The notes below the pieces were generated by a model. It was given only the letters and a program-made list of their open reading frames with translations. It did no database searches and had not been told where the DNA came from. The translations under genes and the position numbers were made by a program. This document shows positions 35,201 through 45,308 of a stretch of 64,000 bases of DNA, one piece after another (the first letter of the stretch is position 1; each line of letters opens with the position of its first letter). The stretch is taken from NCBI RefSeq assembly GCF_000801105.2, contig NC_079516.1:41706908-41770907 (forward strand). The letters run 5' to 3'. This stretch comes from Raphanus sativus. Taxonomy: Eukaryota > Streptophyta > Magnoliopsida > Brassicales > Brassicaceae.

Positions 35201-38200
35201 AGAGACGTTGGTGGGCTCGTATCATTTAGGGATGTTGATTGTAGTTTTCTTTGGTTAATTTGTAATATTAATATTGGATATTTCCAAATAACAGGTGTGA
35301 TTTCTATAACGATGATTTTGACTTAAAAATGAAGAAAAGCTTGCATCAAATCCTCTTCGTAGATTTCTCTTTTCAGATTTGTATTTCTTTGAATAACAGG
35401 AGTTTTGATTTGGTTTTTATAATGCACTAATTGAATAACAGTGGATTGCAAGTCCTTTCTGATGACTTTACTTAAATGCCATATTCAATAACACATGATT
35501 TGGATTTTTTTCCAGAAATCATTAGTTGAATAACATGGGATTTTGAAACAAAACACTTTAAAATCCACAATTCAATACACCCCCTCCCTCCTTAAAGTTT
35601 AGGTGATTTTAAGATGTTTGAATGGAGTTTTCTTAGTTATTAAAAAAATTAAACAAATCACATAAATCTCTACAACTTATTGAAATCATGTAAAGCTCCA
35701 TTAAAAATCAAATCACATCAAATATTAAATTGAATATACCCATTTATTAATTTTTTAGATACATATATCAACATTCTCAATTATTTATAGCCTCAACTTA
35801 TATATTATATATAGTATATATAATATATATATATATATATAAAACTTGAAAATCATGTTTTTAAATCTATATAGTTATATTATTAGAAAGTCTTGCATTT
35901 TATAATTAATTAGTATTTTGTTAGTTATTTTTATGTTAATTTTTGAAAAATCTATTATACATTATGTTAACTTATATATGGTGTATTTTTTTTGCAGGTT
36001 TACAAGTTTACCTTATTTAATTGATATCTATTTTATTTTTAATTATCTCTATAATATTATTTAATAAGGCAGTTTCCTATGTGTTAGCTCACGTTAACTC
36101 CCACAATGGTTGATTACATCGATACTCTTAATGAATTAAAAATATTATATTTAAATACTATTATTTATTTTTTATTAGTTTCCTTTTAAAAATTTCCATA
36201 TAACATATATATTAAAAAGGAAACATTTATAACTTTTGAAAAGAAAATTTAAAAACGAAAATATATGTATATATAATATTATTTCATTAAAAGGAAATTT
36301 CACAAGATAGTAATATTCTATTTTAAAAATATTTTTATAAAAAATATACTTTTGAACAAATAAAATACTTGCTTTATATCTATTGTTTCTTAGATGAAAA
36401 ATCTATATAATTTGATTTCATAAAAACAAATTTCACAAAGATAATCTTGATATTAGAAAAAAGAAATATATTTATTTTTAAAACATAATTTTAAACAATA
36501 CAAAATATATGTTTTCAAAGTAATAGAAACATTTTTTATACATCTATCTAATTCTTACATGATTACATAAAATAATTAATTAACATAAATTGATATATGT
36601 TTAATTGACTAAAAAGAGTTTATAATTAATTTTATTTACTTATCATATATTTAGTTGACTATAATATCTTTCAATTATAGCAAAAATATATATAAATTAT
36701 ATTTTACTTATATAATATGATTTCTAAAATACAATCACAATTTTTACTGCTTAATTTTAAGTGATATTAAAAATATCATTTTAACAATAAACATCTTTTG
36801 ATCAAATAATTACAAAATATTTTAAATAACAACATGAAACATAGACTAGTATCGCCATGGTCATAATGTACCTGCTTCTTGGTGTCATCACGTTCAGTTT
36901 TAGTAGGTAGTTTAGTATCTCCTTCATTTTCTATAATTGTTGAAAACGAAATGAAAAAAAAAACATCATGAAAAGATAACCAAAGAGTGATATGAACTGA
37001 ACAAAGATATCTTATACTGGACACAAACATCACTATTCTCCATGATATGAGAGAGGATGATCCCATTATCATCTTCGATAGTAACCAAACCAAGGCAAGA
37101 GAGGTTGAACTAATATAACTATACAACTATTGTATCAACCGTACACTAGCTATCCTCAACGTTTTAAGCTGTATTATTGAAATGAAATGGTAAGTAAAGA
37201 ACAATCATAATTAAACCTTGCACTGAAGTGGAATCATAGCTAAAGAACAAATCTTATCGATTTGATTTAGTTTATAAACTATTTGTGTTCAACTATAATC
37301 ATTTATCATCAAACATTTTTAATTTATATATATTTTACTGCACAAGGTTTGACCAAACAAAACTGAATGACTTCTAAACCACCAACAATAAAATTCAGAT
37401 AAATTAGACAATTGGCATTGGAATTTGGCATCATTTAAGTAATTTTCTAGAGTATAAGGTTGATTTTGATGATTAGATGAGACAAATGATGAAGACTGGA
37501 AGACTATTTAGATTTAGAACTTGGTGCACACTATACTAAACATGTGATCAGTTCCATGAGAAACAAGTTTTTTTTTGGAGTTTTTCAAACATTTTTTCTT
37601 CTTCTCAGATAACAATGTGGACAATTCATGAATCTATGAAATTAAAACTGAGGGTTGAGAGGTATGGAACAAACACTTATATACTATAGAACCTAGGTTC
37701 TTTTCATTCTCATGTATCTAGGGCTCTAAGTAGAACCTAGGTTTAAGATAGCCCTTCAACCCTTGAAGCGAAGGGGAGATCAAGCTCGTCCCAAAGCTAT
37801 AGCGTTGCTTTGGAATGCTTTGCCAAAGTGTGAGCTGAACCTACACGTAAGATCAGGGATTAGCACATATAATCATTCAGTTTTTTATTTTTTATATTAT
37901 TCTAAACCATTAAAATTAAAATTAAAAATAAATAAGTCTCCATAAAATAAAACTTAAAACAGAGAATTAATCTCCACAAAGTGTTCAAGAAACAAAGAAT
38001 CAAACTAACAAGTCTTAAAACATAGAATAAAGTCAACAAAGTTTTAAACATAAAATCAAACCAACATAAACCTTTTTTTAATGTAACATAAGTTTTGATA
38101 GGAAAGAAACTTGCTGACTAAGTCGCCTAAGCAGTGAAGCATGATGAGGTTTGAGGCTTCCAAAGCGGCTCAATGCGAGGTTGAAGCTACGCTTACTTGA

Positions 38201-38725
38201 ATTTGCCTGGCTTCACCATTCCGAGGCAGTGACCCCCAAACAAAGTTCGCCTTTCGCGCGTTAGCACACTTTTTTAAACCCAGAGTAAAACTGGTGGATC
38301 TTGGACCAGTGATGAAACACGGTAGAATGTCTGTTTGTGTGTTTGGGGTGGCGAACCACTCTTGTTAACCCTGAGTCGTGTGTTGGGGGAGCCGAGTGTT
38401 ACAAATAGAGTGAAAGAATTTACTCAGTAAGTATCATAGATTCATAACATTATAATATTTGTTGTTGTCAATTTCACTGGTTGCAGACAATGCACGTCAA
38501 CCGTTTTTGCTAATGTACAGTAATTTGAACGGGTATGAGATGCTTTAAAAATGAGCGTGTGATCTAACAAGATTTTCTTAAAGAAACATTCAACAAGATT
38601 CGAGCTTCACACCCATTTCTCACGCTGTTTGGCATCACTGAAGATGTCTTATAAATTTAATAACATCAGTTTCAATCACACACACATAGTTTGTGTCTGG
38701 AATCAGGACTTTGAGCTTCGCAATG
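32239..38725. other. 6.5-kb gene-free interval between HDA9 and the phosphatase
   Basis: AT-rich DNA with no convincing gene. It holds the TIR element at 34087-35584, a TA dinucleotide run at about 35806-35840, A- and T-rich tracts, and a slightly GC-richer stretch at 38110-38400 that I cannot name. In Arabidopsis the matching interval holds TIR-NBS-LRR genes of the RPP1 group (At3g44630, At3g44670); I see no P-loop or LRR signature here. Confidence 0.5.
34087..35584. mobile_element. Probable non-autonomous DNA transposon with 28-bp TIRs
   Basis: The left end GGGGGTGTACTAAACTGTGG and the complement of the right end, GGGGGTGTATTGAATTGTGG, continue together through ATTTTAAA, about 25 of 28 bases alike. 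The interior has no transposase frame. I could not find a clear target duplication, so the boundaries may be off by a few bases. A weaker outer pair ('GGGATGTATTCAA' at 33907 and a complement near 35741) may be a second, older element around it. Confidence 0.6.
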
Positions 38726-39814
38726 TCAATTTTCAGCCGTGATACTGTCTAGCAACGATTCACATGCATCTTCAAGCAAGTCCAATACCTAACATAGAAG
38801 TAGAACGAAGAAAGAAGATTGAAGATTCCAAACGATTAAACAGGAAAAATTTGGGAATCTTATAAACCAATTTAAACCATTTTAAAGATGATATATATCA
38901 CTAGGCCGGAACATATGTATACATATATATATATATATTCCCACCAATAAGAGACGGGTAGTTTCTAAGGTGCAACTAATAAGCGTACTTCTGGTTATTG
39001 TTTGTTACCTTCTCAAAACCTTGAGCTCCACCATAATACGGGTCCGGCACTACCTTGTCATTGTGTTTCTTGCAATACGAACACATGAGCTTCACCTGCA
39101 AAATCCAATGAAAGTGTTTTGTATAACCTCCTGAAAATGGCGAGCAAACAACAAACAAACACCAACGTTACCTTTTTATCAGCATCAGGTGGGTAATTGC
39201 CTCTGGCTTTCCACACATTGTAAGCCTCCAATATATCCTCTGCAAGCAAACAAACAAACAACTTCCATCATATAATGTCAACTCTCCATGATTCTTGTAG
39301 AATGTTACAACATTAATCATATCTACCTTTGTTCTGCTCATCCATGGCGAGAATGAGATCAAACTCCCTGAAATCAGATGCCTTTATCGGTCTAGATAAT
39401 GACGTTATCTCAACTCCACGACGTTTCGCAGCGCTTCTCATCCTTGGATCTGCCATATTCCCCTTCAAAAAAAACGCACAATAAAAATTGAGCATCTGAA
39501 ACATTATTACAGTAACTGTTCCCAATCAGACATCAATCAATCTTTTGCTTTCACAACCCTAAAAACAGACTAGATTGTGTTTGGTTCAGGAGGAAAAAAA
39601 AAACAAAAGAATCGAACTGGAGAGATTGGATATCAATCACCTCGTGATAATCGATGGTTCCGGCGGAATCAATGATGAAACTGGAGTCGAGGCCTCTCTT
39701 TTTGACGATGTCTCTGAAGACGCCTTCGGCTGCTGGGCTCCGACAGATGTTACCCAGACATACGAAAAGGACGGAGAAAGGTTTGGTCTCGCTGTTCTGC
39801 GTCGGAGTAGCCAT
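38726..39814 (-). CDS. Low-molecular-weight protein tyrosine phosphatase
   Basis: Removes phosphate from phosphotyrosine by a cysteine-phosphate intermediate. Five exons (39814-39641, 39462-39327, 39239-39172, 39095-39009, 38788-38726) join in phase to 175 residues, close to the usual 155-160 plus a short N-terminal extension. The active-site loop CX5R is 'VCLGNICRSPAAEGV' (Cys 19, Arg 25). The general acid is in 'VVPDPYYGGAQGFEKV' (about Asp 144). The last exon gives 'LDLLEDACESLLDSI'. It is the apparent orthologue of Arabidopsis At3g44620. The start is uncertain: the frame stays open upstream of ATG 39814 as far as a stop at 39998-40000, without another ATG, and a Ser- and Leu-rich transit-peptide-like stretch is present in another frame at about 39850-40015. 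A longer, plastid-targeted form through an upstream exon or an indel is possible. Confidence 0.88.
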
Positions 39815-40231
39815 TGGAGAAGATGATGATGATGATGATGCAAAGCACACAAGGAAGGTAAGAATCTGGGTTTTTCTCGGGAACTCGAAACGAGGTTCGG
39901 TTCTTGTGACAAGGCGGAGGAAGAGATCGAGGTGGGGGCAGAATGGTAAATAAGAAGGATTGTGGAGAAGTTGTGAGCCTGCAGTACTGTGACGGAGTCA
40001 TCATTCCCTGGCCTGGAGATTTTTTTTTGGATAAACGTGGTTTTTCTGCGTTCGAGTCTTTCTCCGTAATACCCAAAGGAATCAGGGGTAGATGTTGCAA
40101 TTAATTAAAGCAGGGAGTGATAGTTCGGTTTAGTTCTAACTTTTAACGGACATGAGAGATTTGTGCATTCAGATTTGGTTCCGTTTGTTTGGTTAGATTT
40201 ATTTTGCTTTAGGACTTGATTGGTAAACTAA

Positions 40232-41596
40232 CTAGATTTTGACCCGCGCTTCGAAAGCGCGGGTATTATTTTTCACTTTTATAAAATATATTATTTGTTT
40301 GTAATTATTGATTTATTTATTTTAATAAAATTTTCTTTATAATAAATTCGACATAGAGTGTCTCTGATAAACTATGTATTTCTTTAGTTTTTTTTTATTC
40401 GCTCTTCAATCAACATATTTATTTGGCTTGTTGTTAAAATAAATGATTATACTTTGATCTCTGCACCTCCGCGGATGTATATTTTTAAAAATATGATGAT
40501 ATTTGTTTTTCATGTAATTATTATGGTTGGCAAAATGAATCCGAGGAACAGAACTGATACCAATCCGTAAATATAGTACCAATCTGAACATAAATTGATT
40601 AAATATTCGAATTATTTAAAATTTTGTTAGTTAGAGAACCGAATCGGATCCGAACCGAAGTATTCGTGTACCTGAATTTATCTAAAAATAGATTTATATA
40701 TTTATATATATATATTATTTTTGTATTTTGATGTATATAAAACATCAAGAATGATACCTTTAAATTACTTTAAATACTTGAAAATATATATAGATAGTCA
40801 AAAACAAATATCTGAAATAGTTAAAGTATATTCAAATCACCAAAAAATACTTAAAATAATTATTGATTTCGTATCCAAATTTTTAAATCATACCAATTGA
40901 TATGTTAAGCTTAGGTATTCTGACATATGTTATTTAAATTTATAGGTAATATATTACTTTATTTATAGATTTTGAGAAATTTTAAATATATAGTGATTTA
41001 AAACTTTAAAAATAATTTAAATATGTTATCCAAACCCAAACCAAACCCGTAAAGATCCGAATCAAACTCAAACAAAAATTTAGAAACATCGTAATAGGAC
41101 TGAAATATTTGACCTTGAAAACCCGAAACGCAAACTGATCAGAACCAAACCCGTATGGATGTCTGAAAACCCATCCTTAGTCATTATTATATATCGTATA
41201 ATTTCATCATATAATTAATCATATTTTATATGTACCATAATATAAGTAATGATATAATTAATACTTATTTAATATGTATCATCATATAAATAATTACATA
41301 TATTATATTTTAAAATTTTAATATGAAATATGAAATATAAAAACCATAATTTGAATTGGTATTTTAAATTGGGCTTTGTATTGTATTTTTCTTATATATA
41401 TTGACAACATTCTTTTATAATGGATTTAATAACTTAAGCCCATTATTTTTTCTATTTAATACTACTATCTTTGTTTCCAAACAATTTTTTTTTTAAAAGA
41501 CTACAATCCATGTTTCCAAACACACCAAATTTTTTTAATACTCTTATCCAAGTATCCAAACACACCGAATTTGTACTTCAGCTTTAATAAGATAGA
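40232..41596 (-). mobile_element. Non-autonomous Helitron (copy B)
   Basis: On the minus strand it starts TCTATCTTATTAAAGC (41596) and ends with the same CCCGCGCTTTCGAAGCGCGGG hairpin and TCAAAATCTAG (40232) as copy A. It is flanked by A at 41597's complement side and T, as expected for A^T insertion. The first 200 bp inside the hairpin end match copy A closely; the middle differs. No Rep/helicase frame is present. Confidence 0.85.
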
Positions 41597-42317
41597 TGAC
41601 AAAACACTAACCATATGTTACAGAGATAACAATATGTGTTATAGTGTTGAAGGTGAGCTTCACATCCATATCAATATCCGATTTAGATTCGAAAAATGTT
41701 CATTTAACTCACATATCCGACGAACGAAGTCTGACTTGCTTAAAGACAAAACATGATGATGAAAAGGATATGACGAGCTCGTCGCTTCCATACCCGAAAG
41801 GAAGGGTGCTTGAACAATCAAAGAAATACGGATGATGCAGTATGAGTGTATGACAAGTATTAAATGATCAGACGAGTTGCATCTGCATCATATGGAATAT
41901 GTAATCTCACTTGACAAACCAAACATACGACCTCATAAGTAAAGACGACGAACTGTTTTTTTGTCGCATTTAGAGCACTCTTCGACTATAAAAAAGGCCT
42001 TCGTCGGCTAAGTAACGGATCAACTTTTCTACAGAAAGCTTCTAGACAGATTGTAGATAGATAAAACTTAGCAATCTCGATCCTTATTGTATAGCGAACT
42101 CGATTCGATAATCAAAATCCACATTCAACATTTGGTCGACCATTCTTGGAACATTTTTATTCCCAAGAGTTTGGCGGTAAGTCATAGCTCTAGACCGGAT
42201 ACATATGGTTGGCACTTTACAATACATGAGAAGTATACAATGAGATCAGGTTACAAGACAAAAGTAATATCAAGATTCGTAAATAGGTCTGACTTTTTAC
42301 AGATTAGATACTACCTC

Positions 42318-42505
42318 CAGTGGCGGAGCTAGCCAAAGTGTTCACCGGAGTCAGTAGTAGAGTCCATGTATATTACATGGGTCAATAAGCTTTGATTTAC
42401 TATATTTGCTCAAGTTTCCTCTGTAAAAGCACAAGTAAAAGATAAAATTCCTTCATTTCACATGGGTCGTTTGACCCACGTCAACATGAAGTGCCTCCGC
42501 CACTG
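42318..42505. mobile_element. hAT-type MITE, 188 bp
   Basis: Terminal inverted repeats CAGTGGCGGAG and CTCCGCCACTG are flanked by the perfect 8-bp duplication ACTACCTC (42310-42317 and 42506-42513), the hAT target length. It has no coding capacity. It lies within the LINE remnant. Confidence 0.93.
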
Positions 42506-42736
42506 ACTACCTCTCATGGCTTTTACGTGGAAGGTGAATTTCTCTCTAACGTTAAAGCATTTGATTTGGCAAGCTATATCTGAAACTATAATTGTCACCA
42601 AAAATTTGAGGACGATACAATGTGATACACAATGCAGTATTTGCGAAGTAGAAGAAGAATCAATCACATATTTTTTAAATGCCCACCATCAATTCAAATG
42701 TGGGCTCTATCAAAAATTCCTTATAACTCTGTGTTA

Positions 42737-42988
42737 GGGTATCTCCAACCCCACTCCATTTTTTCTTCTAAAATGGAGTAAAAACGATTATGGAGTAAGG
42801 ATTGCTCCAACCTAACTCCATATCTCACTCCATAATAGTGTTTACTCCATAAATGGAGTAATCTAATTTTTGTTTGTTCATCACTCTATTATGGAGTGAG
42901 AAATGGAGTAGGGTTGGAGTATTTTTACTCCATTTTCACTTTTACTCCATTTTGGAGGAAAAAATGGAGTATTACATTGGAGATGCTC
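42737..42988. mobile_element. PIF/Harbinger-type (Tourist-like) MITE, 252 bp
   Basis: The ends GGGTATCTCCAA and, complemented, GAGCATCTCCAA are followed by shared CTCCATTTTTTC and AAAATGGAGT. They are flanked by TTA on both sides (42734-42736 and 42989-42991), the Harbinger target. The interior repeats ATGGAGT and ACTCCAT many times, so the whole element can fold. Confidence 0.9.
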
Positions 42989-43015
42989 TTATCCAACATT
43001 TCCCTTTTTTTAGTA

Positions 43016-44250
43016 TCCCCTAGACTATATTTGAGAAGTGATTTTGCCACATGTCATCTCTACAATCAGTTTCACAAAAAAAATATGACATGGCTACTAC
43101 AATTGATGACATGGCTTCCAAAAAATATGACATGGATTATTTCATTTAATGTTGATTTATATTTTTGGTAAACTTTTTAGAATATGGTAATAACTCATAC
43201 CTTACATTTAATATTTATATTTATTTTTGGTAAACTTCTTTAAATATGGTAATATCGCATACATCATCTCTAAAATAAATATATTCATATATAACATTAA
43301 AATTTCGAAATTATATTTATTTTATTTTCTATAATTATACAATTTGTATTGCCACATGTCCTCTCTACAATCAGTTTCACAAAAAATATGACATGGCTAC
43401 TAAAATTGATGACATGGCTTCCGAAAAATATGACATGGATTAATGTTGATTTATATTTTTGGTAAACTTTTTAGAATATGGTAATAACTCATACCTTACA
43501 TTTAATATTGATATTTATTTTTGGTAAACTTATTTAAATATGGTAATATCGCATACATCATCTCTAAAATAAATATATTCATATATAACATTAAAATTTC
43601 GAAATTATATTTTATTTTATTTTCTATAATTTTACAATTTGTATTGCCACATGTCCTCTCTACAATCAGTTTCACAAAAAAAAAAATAACATTGCTACTA
43701 AAATTGATGACATGGCTTCCAAAAAATATGACATGGATTATTTCATTTATATTGATTTATATTTTTGATAAACTTTTTAGAATATGGTAATAACTCATAC
43801 CTTACATTTAATATTGATATTTATTTTTGGTAAACTTCTTTAAATATGGTAATATCACATAAATCATCTCTAAAATAAATATATTCATATATAACATTAA
43901 AATTTCGAAATTATATTTTATTTTATTTTCTATAATTATACAATTTGTATTACTAAATCTTTAAAAATTTGCTACAATTTTTTTAAAAAATTTGATTTCT
44001 AATCGTAAAATCATTAGATTCTTATATATCTACAGATTCTATAAACATTGTTAGTTCAAATTTTTGATAATTATACAATATATTTTTAAATAAAAAATCA
44101 TTTTATTTTAATTTAATATTTAAATAAATAAAATCTATATTTAAATATCGGTAAAAATAATAAAATCTATAATATTTAATAAACCTTATTTTAAATATAA
44201 ATTAAATTTTGAAAACAATTTTACTGCACATGGTGCAGGAAAATACCTAG
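43016..44250 (+). mobile_element. Non-autonomous Helitron (copy D, different family)
   Basis: The 3' end is a CTGCACATGGTGCAG hairpin, then GAAAATACCTAG at 44250, followed by T. The 5' end is taken as TC at 43016 after A, leading into CTAGACTATATTTGAGAAG and TTTTGCCACATGTCATC, a sequence typical of one crucifer Helitron family. The exact 5' base is less sure than the 3' end. Most of the interior is a three-copy repeat. There is no coding sequence. Confidence 0.75.
43046..43950 (+). repeat. Three tandem copies of a ~300-bp unit in Helitron D
   Basis: Units begin with GCCACATGTC at 43046, 43351 and 43646, 305 and 295 bp apart. Each runs through 'TATGACATGGCTACTA', 'GGTAATAACTCATACCTTAC' and 'AATTTCGAAATTATATTT' to 'CAATTTGTATT'. 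Copies are well over 90% alike, so the amplification is recent relative to the surrounding LINE remnant. Confidence 0.92.
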
Positions 44251-44620
44251 TAGATTATTTATTATGAAGACTTCTATGAGATTATAACTTCAGCTATTTT
44301 TCTTGATTATGTGGTATATTTGGAAAAAATCAGAACAACAATTCTTTTTTTAAACGAAACCAATTTTGAGTGTAGTGGAGATAGAGGGTGCGATATGGGC
44401 TCAAGCACAAATTAATGATTCAAAATTTGGAGGCTTCTACACCCACATTCTCAAACGTTTACCGAAAGATATAAAAAGATGCTACATCGATGGAGAATGG
44501 AAAGAAAGTTGTGTATTTTTATGTCACGGATGATTCTACAACAGTGGAGGCTTAGAGAGTCATACTATGGAAGCTATGAATGTCAGATAAAGCTTTTCAC
44601 TGTTATATGTAGAATGCGAA

Positions 44621-45308
44621 ACTGTTACATTTTCTATATTTTACTATATATTTGGAGTCTTGGAGATTGATATTTTAGAAAAATATGTTGGAACAAAACT
44701 TATTTTTGTTATAGAGTTTTTTGTAATAACAAAATATATTGTAGATCAGACTTAGGTGTAAACTGTACAAGTGTGCATTATGAATATAGTAATTAGCCGA
44801 CAAAAAAAAAAGAATATAGTAATTAATCTTTTGATAAAAAAGAAGAAATTAGCATTTTTGTTATACGAATAAAATACAACAATTACAACTGAAATAAAAC
44901 AAACACAAAAGATGTGTATGTCATTTTCTTTCTCTGTAGGGGCCTAGGTTAAATGTCTGATCTCTGCTTCTCTCTTTCGAAACACATAGGAAGAAAGATA
45001 TGATGGATAGCCAAATCGTTCCAAATAATTTCGTAATTATTGTCGAGTTACAATAAATAAAATTTTATTGAATCCTAACTATCGAAAGTTGCTTAAAATA
45101 TAAGCCAAAATTACGATTAATTACACAACAGGGCATATGTAACCCCTATATTACAGCCTTTGCCATTGCCATACACATCGTTTTTGTATCTTCTATTGAT
45201 ATTCTATTTCTCGGCAAAATCTCACAACTAACTTCTTCTCCTTCTCCTTCTCCTTCTCCTTCTCCATTGCCACATCTCTCTCTTCTCTCTTCATTGATTG
45301 GATCCGAG
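44621..45308. other. Upstream region of the AGC kinase gene
   Basis: AT-rich DNA to about 44930, then the probable leader. A run of about six CTTCTC units (45231-45265) lies in the likely 5' untranslated region just before the start codon. No TATA box is clear. Confidence 0.5.

Larger units (their letters stand above)
42080..44620 (+). pseudogene. LINE (non-LTR retrotransposon) remnant, broken by three insertions
   Basis: Pieces at about 42080-42317, 42514-42736 and 44251-44620 read in order as the end of a plant LINE polyprotein. The first gives 'SSRPDTYGWHFTIHEKYTMR', a typical region just after the reverse transcriptase. The second has a zf-RVT-type motif ('LKHLIWQAISETIIVTKNL', 'CDTQCSICEVEEESITYF'). 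The third has 'FLIMWYIWKKSEQ' and the start of an RNase H domain ('DIKRCYIDGEWKES'). Stops and frame changes lie between them. A hAT MITE, a Harbinger MITE and a Helitron split the pieces. Confidence 0.75.

Noticed and set aside
35806..35840. TA run as a possible origin or promoter element
   Set aside because: A simple (TA)n microsatellite in AT-rich DNA with no gene beside it.
32239..38725. NLR pseudogene
   Set aside because: Looked for P-loop, GLPL, TIR or LRR-like phrases on both strands and saw none.
39637..40100. Frames in other phases over the first exon of the tyrosine phosphatase
   Set aside because: They overlap the CX5R exon out of frame; kept only as a possible source of a transit peptide.
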